DNA of 64,000 nucleotides from Dimorphilus gyrociliatus. Taxonomy: Eukaryota > Annelida > Polychaeta > Dinophilidae. The stretch is taken from positions 2,542,968 through 2,606,967 of the forward strand of contig CAJFCJ010000009.1 in the NCBI GenBank assembly GCA_904063045.1, given 5' to 3'. Each line of letters opens with the position of its first letter. The first letter of the stretch is position 1. The notes below the pieces were generated by a model that saw nothing but the letters and a program-made list of their open reading frames with translations, did no database searches and was not told the origin of the DNA. Both the position numbers and the translations under genes were made by a program. Shown piece by piece: positions 21,764-34,433 of the stretch.

Positions 21764-23432
21764 GAATTTGTTATGATTAATTAATTAATTAATTAATTAT
21801 CTTATTAGGTAATACCTTTATGTGTAATATTTCAAGTAAGTAAAAGTTTTTAAAGAAACACTTTAAAATATATTTCTATGTTTAAATTATAGAAATATTA
21901 TTTGCTAGAAAAGGAGAAGGGAAATTTTATATAATTTATCCAAAACAATCAAAAATCTCTATGACAAAAGATACAATTCCCTATGATTCTATATCATCGA
22001 TAAATATGACATACAACGGTGGTTATTTTAAAATGGCTTTACGTGTAGCAGAAAGTGAAAAAGACTTTAAGGACAACTCTTACAGACTTATTGATAACGT
22101 GAATATTGAAAATTTGACTGATCGTGTTAGAAGTGGAAACGATTCATATGTACAATTTAAAATCGGTTCATATATCATCTACTTGACGTTAAAAGTAATT
22201 TGATTAATTTAATAATTATACATATATAAACTGTACAAACATAATTTATTTATTAAAATCAAGGTCTCTTGCCTTGGTCATCGATTTGGAAATCACTGCT
22301 CTTGTTTTGGTAGAGAAAGAAACGATTTAATATGTCTGAAAAATAGTACAGTATTATGTAAATCAACTGGAAAACCTTATACATATATCGAAAAGAAGTG
22401 CATAGATACTAGAAAATCTCCATTAATGATAGCAACGACAGCGGTTTATACGCAATTTGCAAACTTTTCTAAATGTTCTAAACCGGGTGCATGTAAGTTA
22501 GAAGCAACAGTTTATTGTCTAAGGTTATTTAATAGATACGATGAAGTTTGTGCGGAATATCTCTTTATTCCCGATAAGAAGGTGGCTGGAAAATATATTG
22601 TTGAAACGTATAGATTTGTTAATTATCATATTGGAAGTAGAAAATACGTGAATATCTTTATGGAGATGGAACTTTTCGAAAAGCCTTACGAAACATTTAT
22701 CCAAACTGATTCAATTGATCGATTATATTCTATTGAAAAATTAAGGAAAAATCCAATAATGACAATTTTAAGTGTAGATCGTAAAATTTTTGTTACGTTT
22801 AAATTTAAGGTATGCAAATGATGTTATTCTTGAATTTATTCCCTTAATTCAGCCTATATCTTCTTAATCTAGTTTTTTTGCTCAAAAACCTTTCCTTTTG
22901 CAAGTTTTGGTAGAGATTGCCAATGTATCGGTAAGAAAAAGTATGGAATGAAATGTTTAGAAAATGGTACTATTGTCTGCGAAAAAGGATACTACGATTC
23001 GTCGTTTCATTCTTGTACAGATAAGCCTGAATTTCACGAAGAAATTCAATTTACCGATAAAAAGACAAATTTTCGAGGTAAGATAAATCTAAAAACGAAA
23101 GTAGGAAAACTATTTCTCTTTAGTTCTTCTCTATTTTATATTTAGAAATTGGCAAGACAACAGAAAAGTTTATGAGACAGAAGAAACTAAAACAAAAAAC
23201 CCATTTAATAAAAGCATTTGTTTATATTTCACCAACTTTTTTTATCATTATATCAATTTGTGGGTTAATTTATTATCTAAAGAGACATAAGAAGAGGTCA
23301 AGAAAACTATCTGAAATATCCTCAAGTCAATACTCTAATCAATCATATAGTAGTTTATCGTATATTGGTTCATCCTTTCAACCAAAATATCATTTTAATG
23401 GGAGAAAGTCTACTCTAGGCTACGAATACTAG
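21574..23432 (+). CDS. Type I membrane protein with two Cys-rich (weakly DSL/EGF-like) units
   Basis: About six exons joined in phase. Exon 1 (21574-21718) encodes a signal peptide (MIKYYITSMIIIYNIYFSSH). Small exons follow at about 21810-21835 and 21892-22197. The next (22265-22809) starts VSCLGHRFGNHCSCFGRERN. Another (22886-23078) carries a related unit, ASFGRDCQCIGKKKYGMKC then NGTIVC. The last (about 23146-23432) has the membrane segment (AFVYISPTFFIIISICGLIY) and a basic Ser/Tyr-rich tail. Both Cys units share the pattern FGxxCxC, a Gly, then CLxNxTxxC, so they look duplicated. The layout (N-terminal beta-rich region, then a Cys module, then TM) recalls Notch ligands of the DSL family, but divergence is great and I do not claim orthology. 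Exon joins for the small exons are tentative. Confidence 0.65.
21733..21799. repeat. TA and TTAA microsatellites in a membrane-protein gene intron
   Basis: (TA)n at 21733-21759 followed by (ATTA)n at 21778-21799, inside the first intron of the orphan type I membrane protein. Confidence 0.8.
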
Positions 23433-23871
23433 AGAGACTGATTATATTGTTTAGTTATTGTTGAAAGAGTTTTTACTAGATAAAAGAATAAAGGTTATTA
23501 AATATATAAATCCATTAATGACAAACAATAACCGTGTTGAACAAACTCTTAAAAACTACACAAGAAAAGCTATATTTGCGTGCGGAATTGCAAATCTAAT
23601 CGGCATATTTCTTTAATCAAGAGAAACTGTCACTGTTCTTTTCCGTAAAATTTATAAACTCATTAATCAACATCGTTATAAAAGAAGGCGATTCGTCTAG
23701 ATTAACAACTGAGGATTGTTGAACAGTGATGTAAAGATGGAAACTTGAAAAATAGTTGCTTTTTATTAAAAGTATAAGAAAAGTATTGAGAATGAATTTA
23801 GTATAAAATCTTAATATGTTTGAAGTAGTAATTTATGAATTTAAAGTATTCTTCACATAGTCATTAACTTA
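23433..23871. other. Intergenic, between convergent membrane-protein genes
   Basis: About 440 bp between two converging stop codons. It holds the 3' UTRs of both genes. An AATAAA-type polyadenylation word occurs near 23487 on the + strand. Nothing else recognised. Confidence 0.45.
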
Positions 23872-25303
23872 TTAATTTGAAAAGTCATTGGCAGTTAAAT
23901 CTATAGTCATCTGATAAGAGGATTTCTGTTCTAGCTCTGTTAATTCTGTATCTGTTCCTTTCCAACATAAATAGTCTAATATAGAACTAAATATATTTAG
24001 AAAAAGCATTAAAACTATTGAAACGATGAATATTACAGCTATAAGATTACTATAATTCGTTAAAGAAGGTAGTAATAGTGGGATTTTTGTAGGACCTGGA
24101 CAATTTGATTCTAATTTCCATTTGATAAAACGCTTTCTATCATTAATGTATCTCTCTACATGAATAGTTCGGCTGTATCCGCTAATCTGTTGGCATATGT
24201 TTCTGTTTCTACTGGAAATCTCTCCGTGATAGGAACTTAATTTTAAATTATTCATAGAAGGACAATACGTTTGATTGTTATCCCATATAAATACAACATT
24301 TGAGAAATTTCCTCTGCAATACATTTGTAAGTCTTTGATAAATTGACAATTTTCCATAATATGAAAGACTATCGAATTAATTTCAAGATCACTATGACGA
24401 TTTGCATAAATTTAAATAAACACTATTATAAAGTGTTTTAAATAATGAAAATTAAGGTAAAAATCTATTTTTCGTCACAGTTTTCTTAGTTTTATCATCC
24501 AATTGGAAATAGAAGCATTGTTCATAAAATTAAAATCAATAAATCCTTCAATAAGAACTTTTGAAAGTGAATGAAATGTAAATTTTCTAAAGAATCCCGT
24601 ATTGAATATTGCGTATGGAAGATAGACATTTTCCTTAGGGAAGATTTTCAAATTATCTTCAACTTTCCATATACCGTTGAAATTACAGTTAGAAAAGATG
24701 GAAAATAGTTCTAATGGTTTTAAACAAAGAGAACTATCCGCTTTATATTCAATTAATATATTATTAACAGTTATATTATTCTTTATACAAATTAGTGGTT
24801 TTATATTCAAATAATTAAATTCCAAAGAGAATTTCACAATATACGGCTGAATTCTGATACTTAAAACTTCAATATTCATTTTAAAACAGTTTACAAAGTC
24901 TATTTTCGGTTTTAAAATACCGTTAGACATATCGTTAGTTGTTGAAAATACAACCGTCATTAAACTTTCCTCTGTATTTATCAATACATTACTACAATCT
25001 ATTTCAAAGTTCTTTGAATTGAAACAATTGGAATTGCTTTTATAATCACTAGAATTCTTTAAATTCTTACATTTAATTAATAATGAATCAGAGAATCTGC
25101 TAAAAAAAATTTACAATATTTCGTTAATTGAATAACTTTTTTAGTTTTTTTAATCAGAGTTTATACTTGATTGAATATGCTTTGCAAATAATCAATTTTG
25201 GAGAGTATATTAAACAGATCTGAGCAGTATTTTCAAGTTTTGCATAGCATCTATATTTAAGAAATAAGATTGTATAAATTATCAGAATAGATCCTTTTTT
25301 CAT
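23872..25303 (-). CDS. Orphan type I membrane protein
   Basis: Three exons joined in phase: about 25303-25150 (signal peptide MKKGSILIIYTILFLKY), about 25098-24473, and about 24386-23872. The ectodomain of about 350 residues has many Asn-linked glycosylation sequons (NSS, NIT, NAS, NFS, NQT) and about 15 cysteines. One membrane segment (LIAVIFIVSIVLMLFLNIFS) is followed by a tail of about 40 residues containing acidic and Tyr/Thr stretches (DTELTELEQKSSYQM). No known domain recognised. It is convergent with the other type I membrane protein, 440 bp away. The two share general layout but no clear sequence similarity. Confidence 0.68.
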
Positions 25304-25858
25304 TTTTATAATGTAATAATATCTTAATATTCAAAAATTTAAAAACTAATAGAAACTAGGTCTATGTCTATTTTACTTTTGAATTATATTCTCTTTTATA
25401 CTTGCTAGTGCTAAACAATACTATTTAAAAGAGAATAAGAAACTTTTATCCATTAAGAGATTGGATGAATGAATTACGCATAATTTTCAATGTTTTTTAT
25501 TAAATTTTATAACTTAATTTAAAGTATAAAATTTATTTATTAACGTAGTTTCGTAATCTTTATTTTATACTAGTTTATTGAATTATTGTTTATTATTTAA
25601 AAACTTTTTCAATGAAAAATAAAAGTTTTCATAAAAATCGAATGAAAAAATCATTATTTCGATTCTAACGCTGATTAAATTTAATATTTAATTTTATAAT
25701 AACCATTAATATCTAAAGTAATTCCAATTTCTGGAAAGTTGAATCATTCTACATACACTTAACCCGATCATTTGCTTTATTTATTTATTGCGGAACTATT
25801 GCAACGTTGACATTTTATGAATAATAGCCTAAACTACAATCTTTGATTAATATTAACG
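25304..25858. other. Intergenic, divergent promoter region
   Basis: About 550 bp of very AT-rich sequence between the divergent starts of the orphan membrane protein and BET1. No coding or RNA feature recognised. Confidence 0.45.
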
Positions 25859-26423
25859 ATGGCTTTTGGTACAACACAAAGGAAAAATTTAGGAGGTTGT
25901 TATCTCAAAATATATACTATATTGATTTCCTAGTAATATTTCCCCCTCAAATCAGTTAATATTTTCGTGCGGTTTTTTAATTTCGATTATATTTTTTCAT
26001 CAAACAGGTACTGATATCATTGAACAGAAAAACGAAGAATTGACTAACAGTCTCCATGAAAAGGTTAAAAATCTCAAGCAGGTATGTAAAAATGTGTTTT
26101 TGATAAGATTCTTCAATAAAATGTAACAAACGTAATAGAAAACTTTTTCCATAGGTGTCTATAATGATGGGAGATGAAATTAAAAGACAAAATACTTTTC
26201 TTAATGATTTGGTAATAATAGAATTACTTAATATATATATATAATAAGAAGTAAATACTCTTTTCAGACTAATGTCTTTGATAATTCAGATGGATTTTTA
26301 AGATCAACTATTAACCGGGTTACAAAATTAGCAAACTCTGGTCATAACAGATATATCTGGTATTTATTATTGTTTTGCCTATTCGTTTTCTTTCTCATAT
26401 GGATTCTTCTAAAGTTTAAATGA
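25859..26423 (+). CDS. BET1: BET1 family SNARE
   Basis: Four exons: 25859-25895, 26008-26081, 26155-26211 and 26268-26423. The protein has about 107 residues, the usual size for BET1. It is a Qc-SNARE: NEELTNSLHEKVKNLKQ, then SIMMGDEIKRQNTFLNDL with the zero-layer Gln in KRQN, then FDNSDGFLRSTINRV. It ends in a tail anchor (IWYLLLFCLFVFFLIWILLK) with only a few residues after it. BET1 works in ER-to-Golgi vesicle fusion. Assignment rests on order, length and motifs such as LFCLFVFF, which matches the BET1 membrane anchor. Confidence 0.93.
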
Positions 26424-27417
26424 TTAAATTATTCAATAATAGCTAATTACTGTTTTGTTGTTAAAATATTATAAGAATCTATCAACATATGGCTGTTTAT
26501 GTTTATAGAGCTAACCGAAAAGAGGTTCTATTATCGTTCATGCTTAAAAAGTTTATTAAATTGTTGTATCTACCAGATTTACTATAAATTGAAAAGAAGA
26601 GAATGGAAAGTTTGTATAATTTGTAATAAAAATATTAACTCTTTTATTATTGTTTTGTTTTATTTGTTCTTAAAATTGTATTATTTTTTTCTTATTCCTG
26701 CAGAATAAAAATGTTCTATTCTATTTAATTTTGTGATAAAATATCAAACATTATCAAAAGATATTTTCTTTTAAGTAATATGTGAACTTTGGAAGTTATT
26801 TGATTTTTCTTTTATTACGAAAGTATAAAATTCTTTCATGTCTCGATCGCTCGCCTTCTTATTATCTTATCGTTAAATAAAGATCTTTTTTATCATTTCA
26901 GCTTCTAACAAAATGACATATAATGAAAGTAAACTTTTATGCGACATAGCATAACCTCAAGTATCATTATTTCTTTAACGATACATCGTGTATCGGTGTA
27001 AATTATTTCGTCTTATCACGTTCTCGTACTTAACATACGTATATTAGATTTATTGATATCGTTACTCCTAGGTCATTCATACACGAAGGAACTATACTTT
27101 CTTTTTTGTTTTCTACTTTCCGTCAATATGGCAGTTTAATGTAAAACTATTGATATGCAAGTTGCGACGTTTGATCAGAGAAAGGGTGACTACTTTTTAA
27201 TATAACCATGATACGAGCGTGTGTACTATACTTGATCAAGTGCTAAAGTATCCTGGTTATCTCTTCAAGTATTTAGTTCATTCACCGAAAGATTTTTGAC
27301 TAGAACAGCTGACTTTAACCATACCTTACATACCATTACTAGAGGTGAAGGTCAATTACTCTAAAAGTCCTCTCGTATTTCTGGAATAATATGGATATGC
27401 ACTTTTAGATATCCAAA
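26424..27417. other. Intergenic, between BET1 and phosphatidylserine synthase
   Basis: About 1 kb. The first 350 bp are AT-rich with a short open frame at 26499-26708 that resembles nothing. The second half is of higher complexity and GC content and probably contains the promoter and 5' UTR of the phosphatidylserine synthase gene. No RNA gene recognised. Confidence 0.45.
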
Positions 27418-29740
27418 ATGGCGGAGGACAGGACGACAAAGGCGGAAAATTCGAGAATTTTTGATCATTTCTCAGCTATAAACGAACACCCTGTTGACGA
27501 TATATCACTAGAATTCTTCTACAAGCCTCACACAATTACACTTCTTACGGTATCAATTGCCGGTTTACTGTACACAGCATTTACAAGGTTAGGTATCATA
27601 TCTATCACGTGTGTTTCTCTCTGGAAGATGCTCTAGAGAAAATCAATACTCTTTGTAATTAATATGTTATAATATAGTATAGTCACGACTATAAATATTA
27701 TTTGATTAATGTTATAAACTATCTTATGTATATCCTTGTATTTGACCGGATCTAGTGATTTTTATATGAGACATATAACTCAATTAATACCTCTTCCTAC
27801 AGCGAAACGGGGTAAGCAAATTAGCATAAAGTTAGTTCTTCATAAATAGGAGCACTAAAAACAAATATATGCTTTTGAAAACAAAATTAGAAGTCTTTAA
27901 TGAAATTCCTATGTCATTGGAACATAATATAATAGAACGCTACGTTTTTCCTATCGGTGAAAAAAAACAAGAAAAAGTTCTCGCAAAATATCGATAAATA
28001 TAAACAAATAACGGAGTATTGTTCCTCGAATAGAAACGCCACAACGGCGTTAAATTCCCAAACGTCATTTAGTTCGATGAGGTTTCGCTGTTATTACCGA
28101 AAGTTTTAACTGCTCGTTCAGGTTACCCACTTGTCATATTTAGTATACACGATGTTTTTCGATGTATTTAAGTACGTGTGCTTGTATTTGAGCCATTATT
28201 TATTTTTCATTTTCTTAAGAAATATTTGTTTTTCTTATTATGTTTTTTTCTCTAATAGGGAAGATGCCAGCTCACAAAGTAATATTTGGAATGGATTGTG
28301 CTGTGTATTCTTTTTTTTTCTAATAATAAGCGTTTTGGCATTTCCAAATGGTAAGTTTTGTATAGAAAACACGATCATGTCAAACTTACACTAACTTCGT
28401 ACAAAGTTAAATAATTAATGAAGTAAAAGAATAGCTATTCTTTTTATTATTATTGCTAATTAAATATTGTTTTATTCGCAGGTCCATTTACAAGGCCCCA
28501 TCCTGCGATATGGCGAATAGTATTTGGTAATTATTAAAAAGAATTAATAGTTAAAGTTTTAAACTAATTGTTTCTTTTTCTACGTCAATCAGGTATAAGT
28601 GTTATATACTTTTTATTGTTAGTTTTCGTCCTTTTTCAAAATTTGAATGACGTTAAGTTAATGATACACTGGGTTGCTCCTGATTTAAAAAGTTATACGT
28701 TAGATGAGAAGGAGTATGCTATCAATTGCTCGCAAATTACTTTGGCGAGACTATGGTCCCATTGTGATGTTTTTGCTGTTGCCCATTTCTGGGGATGGGC
28801 ATTGAAAGCTCTTCTCATTAGACATTATGGAATTTGCTGGACAATATCAGTTACCTGGGAAGTTACAGAAATGGCATTTGCTCATTTACTACCAAATTTT
28901 AATGAATGTTGGTGGGATGCATTTATTTTGGATGTAATAGTGTGTAATGGTCTAGGAATTTGGCTAGGAATGGTCATATGTAGAACTCTAGAAATGAGAA
29001 ATTATCATTGGGAAAGCATAAAAGATATCCATTCGACAACGGGTAAAATTAGAAGAGCTGTTATGCAATTTACACCAGCAAGTTGGACACATGTAAGATG
29101 GTTGGATCCGAATTGTACTTACATGCGATTTATATCAGTTGCCATATTGGTCGTTGTATGGCAATTTGTAGAATTAAATAGTTTCTTCCTTAAACATATA
29201 TTTGTTATTGGAACCGATCATCCATTGACCGTTGGTCGGGTTCTATTAATTGCACTCGTAGGAGGGCCATCATTAAGACAGTATTATACCTATACAACGG
29301 ATACTCAGTGTAAAAGATTGGGAACACAATGTTGGGTTTTCATTGCCATAACTCTTTGCGAAGCCATAATTTGCTTAAAGTTTGGTTTAGAAATATTTAA
29401 ACAAACAGAAATTAGTTATTTAATTTATTGGTTAACATTTTTAGTAAGTATTTTAATTATACACCCAAATATTATATTCCAAGCTTATCTTTAATTTTTC
29501 GTATAGTTGCTGAGTAGTATAATTTGCGTCTACTTTTGTGCGATTATCGCTAAAAGATCTCGTGACAAGGTAGGTTTTATTACCACTATCTCTTAAAACT
29601 TTTCACATCACGAAACATCGTTTATTTTTTTTTTATTTTTGTTTTTTTACGTACAGAGATTCGAAATAGAGAGAATGCAGAATGGTAAAACAACTTTAAA
29701 CAATGAAACGCCAAATGGAGTTCACGATCACCAGGAATAA
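27418..29740 (+). CDS. PTDSS1: Phosphatidylserine synthase (PTDSS1-like)
   Basis: Six exons: 27418-27587, 28259-28350, 28482-28526, 28593-29443, 29507-29569 and 29657-29740. This enzyme makes phosphatidylserine by base exchange in the ER membrane. The sequence is highly conserved: [103 protein letters not shown] and [17 protein letters not shown]. There are several membrane spans and a short polar C-terminus. The motif [11 protein letters not shown] and the overall match favour PTDSS1 over PTDSS2. Intron 1 (27588-28258) is long for this window and holds no recognised gene. Confidence 0.95.
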
Positions 29741-31269
29741 ACTAAATGATAAAAAACGAAAAATTAATAGACAAATTATGAAAGACTTAAACCCTTTCCT
29801 CTCCCATTAACCTTCCCCCTCTCCCTCCCCCCACAAAAAAAGAGAAAAAAAATTAATATATCGAAAAATAAGTATTGTGTTTTCTTCAAAGGAACGATGA
29901 GTCTAATCAAGAAACTTTGCGTTTTTTATATATCTTTTTGTGTGATAATTCATTTCAACCTAGGTACTAAATCGAATTTGTTTTTGATATTATTTGCTAG
30001 AAAAGAAAGAAATATTGAATGAATATATATATATGTATAAATATATATATTGTATATATATATATATATATGTTTATATTTATATACTAAAAAAAGCTTT
30101 TATATGTTTTTTCTGGACTAAGCCTGGTGCTCTTAACTGCCGAAAAAAAGAGAAGAAAAAAATATTTGTTAGACTATTTTGTTCTTGAAAAGGAAATGTT
30201 AAATCATTAGAAATGGAAAAATGAAAAATTAGACAATATTAAACAACTAATAAAGAAAAAAAACTCGACCTGTTTCACTTTTCATCTCATGAATAATATG
30301 AATTCAGTTAATTTTTAACCGTAACACGTGTTATAGAACGTTTTTTTTTTCAGCTAGCTAATAATAAAAAGGCCTAGTTTAATGGAATTGTTATAAAAAC
30401 TAGGTGCCGTTTTAGCACAAGTGTTTGAATCGGTCTAACCGGGTTGACTGTAAATTGCTTCATTTTGTGTTCAATTGCCAATAAATTATAATAAAAAAAA
30501 TTAAATAAAGAGGAAATTTTCAACATAAAATTCTGTAAGTTATCTTCCCTAACTTCTCTTTATATCTTCTCCTTGTGCTTTTAGTCGATCAGTTCGTCTA
30601 ATTCTCTCTACACTCGGTAAGTTAAATAACTTTTAAATGCTTTTAATTATTCAATTTTGATAGGCATAATCGGATTAAAGTTTAAGTATTTGCATTAAAA
30701 ACTTATCTTAATTGATACATTTTCTCTTGCATAATCTATCATCAACGGAAGATAAGCGATTCATTAAGATAGCTGATATCCATATTTTCCTCTCTTTTAG
30801 CAAAGAATATATACCTACGTGGAATATTCTTTACATCTAGTTTTAAAACGTAACCACATAAAAAGCCAAATGCCGCAAAAGCATCTGTTACCTGTTTGCG
30901 GTCGACATCCCTGGTGCTGTGGAGGAAATCTTGCAGACGTTGATTGCAACGATATGGGCCGGGAAAACAAGAGTAAGATTTATCAAACAAAATAGAAGGC
31001 TGGTGATAGGGTTAAGGGTTAGGACAGGTTGCCCTATATGTTTGTATATAGAGAACAATATTTTAATAATTTCGTCACGATACTGTTATAAAGCTCTGCT
31101 TGTGTACGGGTGCAAATCTCTTTGTAAATTCATTATGCACGATCACGATGAGGAAAAGGTAAAGTACAAGAGGGAATGTAGGGGAATAACAGACTCTCGA
31201 ACGGGGGTGGAATTTATCTTTTATTTTAATAGTCACTTTTTCTTCGGATTGACTTGAAGGGTGAACGGC
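29741..31269. other. Intergenic, downstream of phosphatidylserine synthase
   Basis: About 1.5 kb. A C-rich tract at 29800-29832 and TA-rich runs at 30022-30072 lie in the probable 3' UTR. From about 30890 to 31260 the sequence is less AT-rich and contains short open frames on both strands (for example 30742-30990 on -), none recognised. A TGA in frame just upstream of 31270 fixes the start of the next gene. Confidence 0.45.
30022..30072. repeat. TA-rich microsatellite
   Basis: Interrupted (TA)n tract in the presumed 3' UTR of the phosphatidylserine synthase gene. Confidence 0.8.
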
Positions 31270-34015
31270 ATGGACAACTTCGATACAGGACAATTAAACG
31301 TTACTGTACGAACTAAAAATCATTCTCCTCCTTCAGAGTTGGTTGTTACCACTTGTAAAGTTGATCATGAAACCGTTGTCAGAATCGACCGTATTCCAGC
31401 CGATATGATCGACTATTCAAAAGTCGCCCATGCGGCTAGCGGACCATATACTGGGATTTATATTAATAAACCTACTTCTAGCGGTAAATTGATTTGAAAT
31501 TTTCTATAGAAAAGAAGCTTAGTCATTTGACTTTCTTTATTTTTATCTTATCTCCTTTAGAAACACTCAAATACGTTGAGAAGTATCATCAACGATTCAA
31601 GTTTGTAGCTTACCTTTCTCCAAAGCAGAAAAAGGATTCTAATGAGCATAAAGAGTCTAGAGAGGTTCGACTTTGGTTTAGTGATCTTCTACCTTTCGAA
31701 ATGAGAAAGGAAAAGGGCAGAGAATTCTTTAATAAGTTAACAACCCCTGAAACTTTTCCTAAAGAATACGCCTATTTCATTCGGAGAACCCTTTTATTAA
31801 CCCATTTAAGAGATTTTATCGATAGTGTTGAATTACACTTCCGACCATATAGGGCTGTAGTGAACAAGCCACCACCAACTCCAAAAACAGAGGAGGTTAA
31901 ATTGCCCCCACCTAAGCCACCGAAAGAAGAGCAATTCGTTTCAACTGCAATTATGCATGTCCAAGAGTGCCCTATAGTTGAAACAGCCCAATTAATAACC
32001 ACCGAGGAGCCGAAGCCGAGTCCTATCTTGTCTACTATTGGTAAGTACATAATTGGATACTTAGAGAACTTAAGATGTTTTAATTACCGCAACTTGTTAT
32101 AGAGAACTTTATTACCGTTTTGACGCCTGCCGTCTATGATTACCAGTACCTAACGGAAGTTGCAGTTTCCGGTAAAACATCTATTGGATTTCGTGTAAAA
32201 GCGAAGGCTGGTGCTTACGTTGCCCTTTCATCTGTCTACGGAGATACTTTACGTAAGACTTATGAAGTGGTCATTGGCACTGAGAATAACACTAGATGCG
32301 AAATAAGATATGGCGGACAAGGTCCCATAATGACGGAAAGTGTGACCTATAACATACTAGATCAGTATAATTTTAAAGATTTCTGGATATCTTGGGGAGG
32401 TAATAGGCTAGTGGTTGGAGAAGGAAGAGAAATGACTGAATCTTCTGAATTGATTTCTTGGGCGATTGCTGATAAATACAGACATTCGATCAATTGCTTA
32501 TCTGTATCCACCGATAAAAATTCAGAAGGTACTTGGGAATTTGTGGAAATGATTGACACTAGACCAAAGGATGATAGTCAAAGACGAGCAGCAGTTCTTA
32601 GTAAGATGCGCCTCCTTCTTCTATGGTTTGCTAAGAAACAACGAATGTTACAAATTCTAGAAGATGCTTTCCCAGACACTTTAACTACGGACGAGCTACT
32701 TATGTAAGCTAATCAATACGTTGTTTAAATACTCCCTGAAAAATTCGATAATCCATACCTATATGCTTTAAATAGAACTTGCAAAGTCAAGCAAAGTGAC
32801 GTCATGCAAGCTATTGTTTTTCTAAAAGAACTGCAAAAGAAAAGGCTTATAAATGAAGTATTAGAGAATTCTGGAAATTGGATTCGTATACCTACTACCT
32901 CGGGCTTAGATGCTAGAAGTAGTCATGGTTCGTATAGGACAAATCCAAATGCGGGGAAGGGGGTGGGAAGGGGAAGTGCAAAATATACACTATATATAAA
33001 TATATATATATTTGTTTTTTGTTTAACAGAAATAAGATTCGTTAGCCATTTACCTGCCTTTGATATAACTGAAAGCCCTACTGTAGCCATCATAACAACT
33101 TATTATTGCGAAAAAGTGGCCGTAGATGCTATGATGGATCATAAGATGTCTTTTATTGTAAATGGAGACAATGAATCAAGCGTCTTTACAATCGGTAAAA
33201 TAGGAGAGTTGATCGTTGTTGCTACGAAACTATCCAGAAGCGCAACTCTGGCTGGAGAACGTTGTATGATTTCGGACGGTAATGCAACAGCCCGTCTTCT
33301 CTTAACTTTTAATAGATTAGAACATGTACTTGTTGTGGGAGTTGGCGGAGGTGTACCGTCTTTCTGCTCGTGGATGCAACACGTTAGACGTGGAGACGTT
33401 GTCGTGTCAGTAAACGATAGAGCCAAGGATGCTTATTTGCACTGCGTAAAAATTGATAGTGATCCTTCCGGTTTCACTTATAATACTATAGCGTGGAGAC
33501 CCCAGCACGGATCCCTATCGGCGTGCCTATCCCGTATTCGACATTCTGATCAAAACAAAGATTGGAAAGAATCCATTTCACGTGGTCTTGAGCTTTTGCA
33601 AGCGGAGGAAAGTAGCTTCCATAAACCTGAACTCAAGAGCGATAAATTGTTTGCTATTGATGACGATGCTCTTGTTCAAGTTGAGCATCCGGATCCACAT
33701 GATCAGTCTATGTGGAACCAAAATTCAGTTAAATACGGATCGATAGCGTCTGGAAAATATATTCCCTATAATTTCCAGCTACGCATGGACTTTGGTATGA
33801 GATACGGCATTAAAGCGTTCGATCAGAACTTGGAAGCAGTTCTAGACTCTCTAGAGGGTTCGCAAGCCAATAGTTGGGCGGTTATAAGAGGTATTTCAGA
33901 TTATGCCGATGGAACAACCGATAAAGTTTGGCAGCCATACGCATCATTAGCAGCTGCAGCATACGCAAGAGCAGCAATTTTAGCTCTATCTTCTAAGACA
34001 ATCAGAGAATTTTAA
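31270..34015 (+). CDS. Fusion of a farnesoic-acid O-methyltransferase-type domain with a nucleoside-phosphorylase (Pfs/MTAN-like) domain
   Basis: Five exons: 31270-31483, 31561-32040, 32103-32703, 32776-32927 and 33030-34015. The start is ATG (MDNFDTGQ) after an in-frame stop. The N-terminal part (to about 32030) has a helical region and a proline-rich linker (KPPPTPKTEEVKLPPPKPP). The middle (about 32110-32440) is a farnesoic-acid-methyltransferase-type beta domain: YDYQYLTEVAVSGKTSIGFR, NTRCEIRYGGQGPI, FKDFWISWGGNRLVVGEG. This domain is not a proven methyltransferase in many animals. A small winged-helix-like segment follows (FLKELQKKRLINEVLENSG, IRIP). The C-terminal half is a phosphorylase-fold nucleosidase: HVLVVGVGGGVPSF, VRRGDVVVS, then SWAVIRGISDYADG, including the conserved Asp. 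The substrate is unknown. Intron 4 (32928-33029) is in frame and stop-free. Confidence 0.82.
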
Positions 34016-34099
34016 AATATCTTATCAAAACAAAAAAAAACAAAAAAAAACCCACCCTTTAAACAAATCTTAATATTAATATTATTAGTCTTTGAAGAC

Positions 34100-34134
34100 A
34101 GAAGAAGAAGAAGAAGAATAAGAAGAAGAATAAG
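34100..34134. repeat. GAA/AGA trinucleotide repeat
   Basis: An imperfect (GAA)n tract in the 3' flank of the phosphorylase fusion gene. Confidence 0.8.
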
Positions 34135-34389
34135 AGAAGATAGATTCCTTTCGCCAACTTAGATTATGATTCTTTTGTTTTTTTTTTTGTGAAGTAGATT
34201 CTCTTTTCCTTTTTTTTTTCGCTTCCATTTTTATTTTTCACCAAAATACACTAAATCACCAACTAAAAATTACTTTATTTTGATTAATAATTCAATAGAA
34301 ATACAATATTTATCTTAATCAAAATGTATTTTGTGTATATTTACTATTCTATCTTTCTAGTACGAATATGACGCGCTGTGTAGAGGGAA

Positions 34390-34393
<4 letters not shown>

Positions 34394-34431
<38 letters not shown>
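34394..34431. repeat. TA dinucleotide microsatellite
   Basis: Nearly uninterrupted (TA)n of about 19 units in the convergent intergenic region. Confidence 0.9.

Positions 34432-34433
<2 letters not shown>

Noticed and set aside
26499-26708. 69-codon open frame after BET1
   Set aside because: Low-complexity, hydrophobic and AT-driven; it lies in the 3' flank of BET1.
30742-31257. Overlapping open frames of 70-112 codons on both strands between two genes
   Set aside because: No similarity to a known family, overlapping frames on both strands, and no matching splice or start context.
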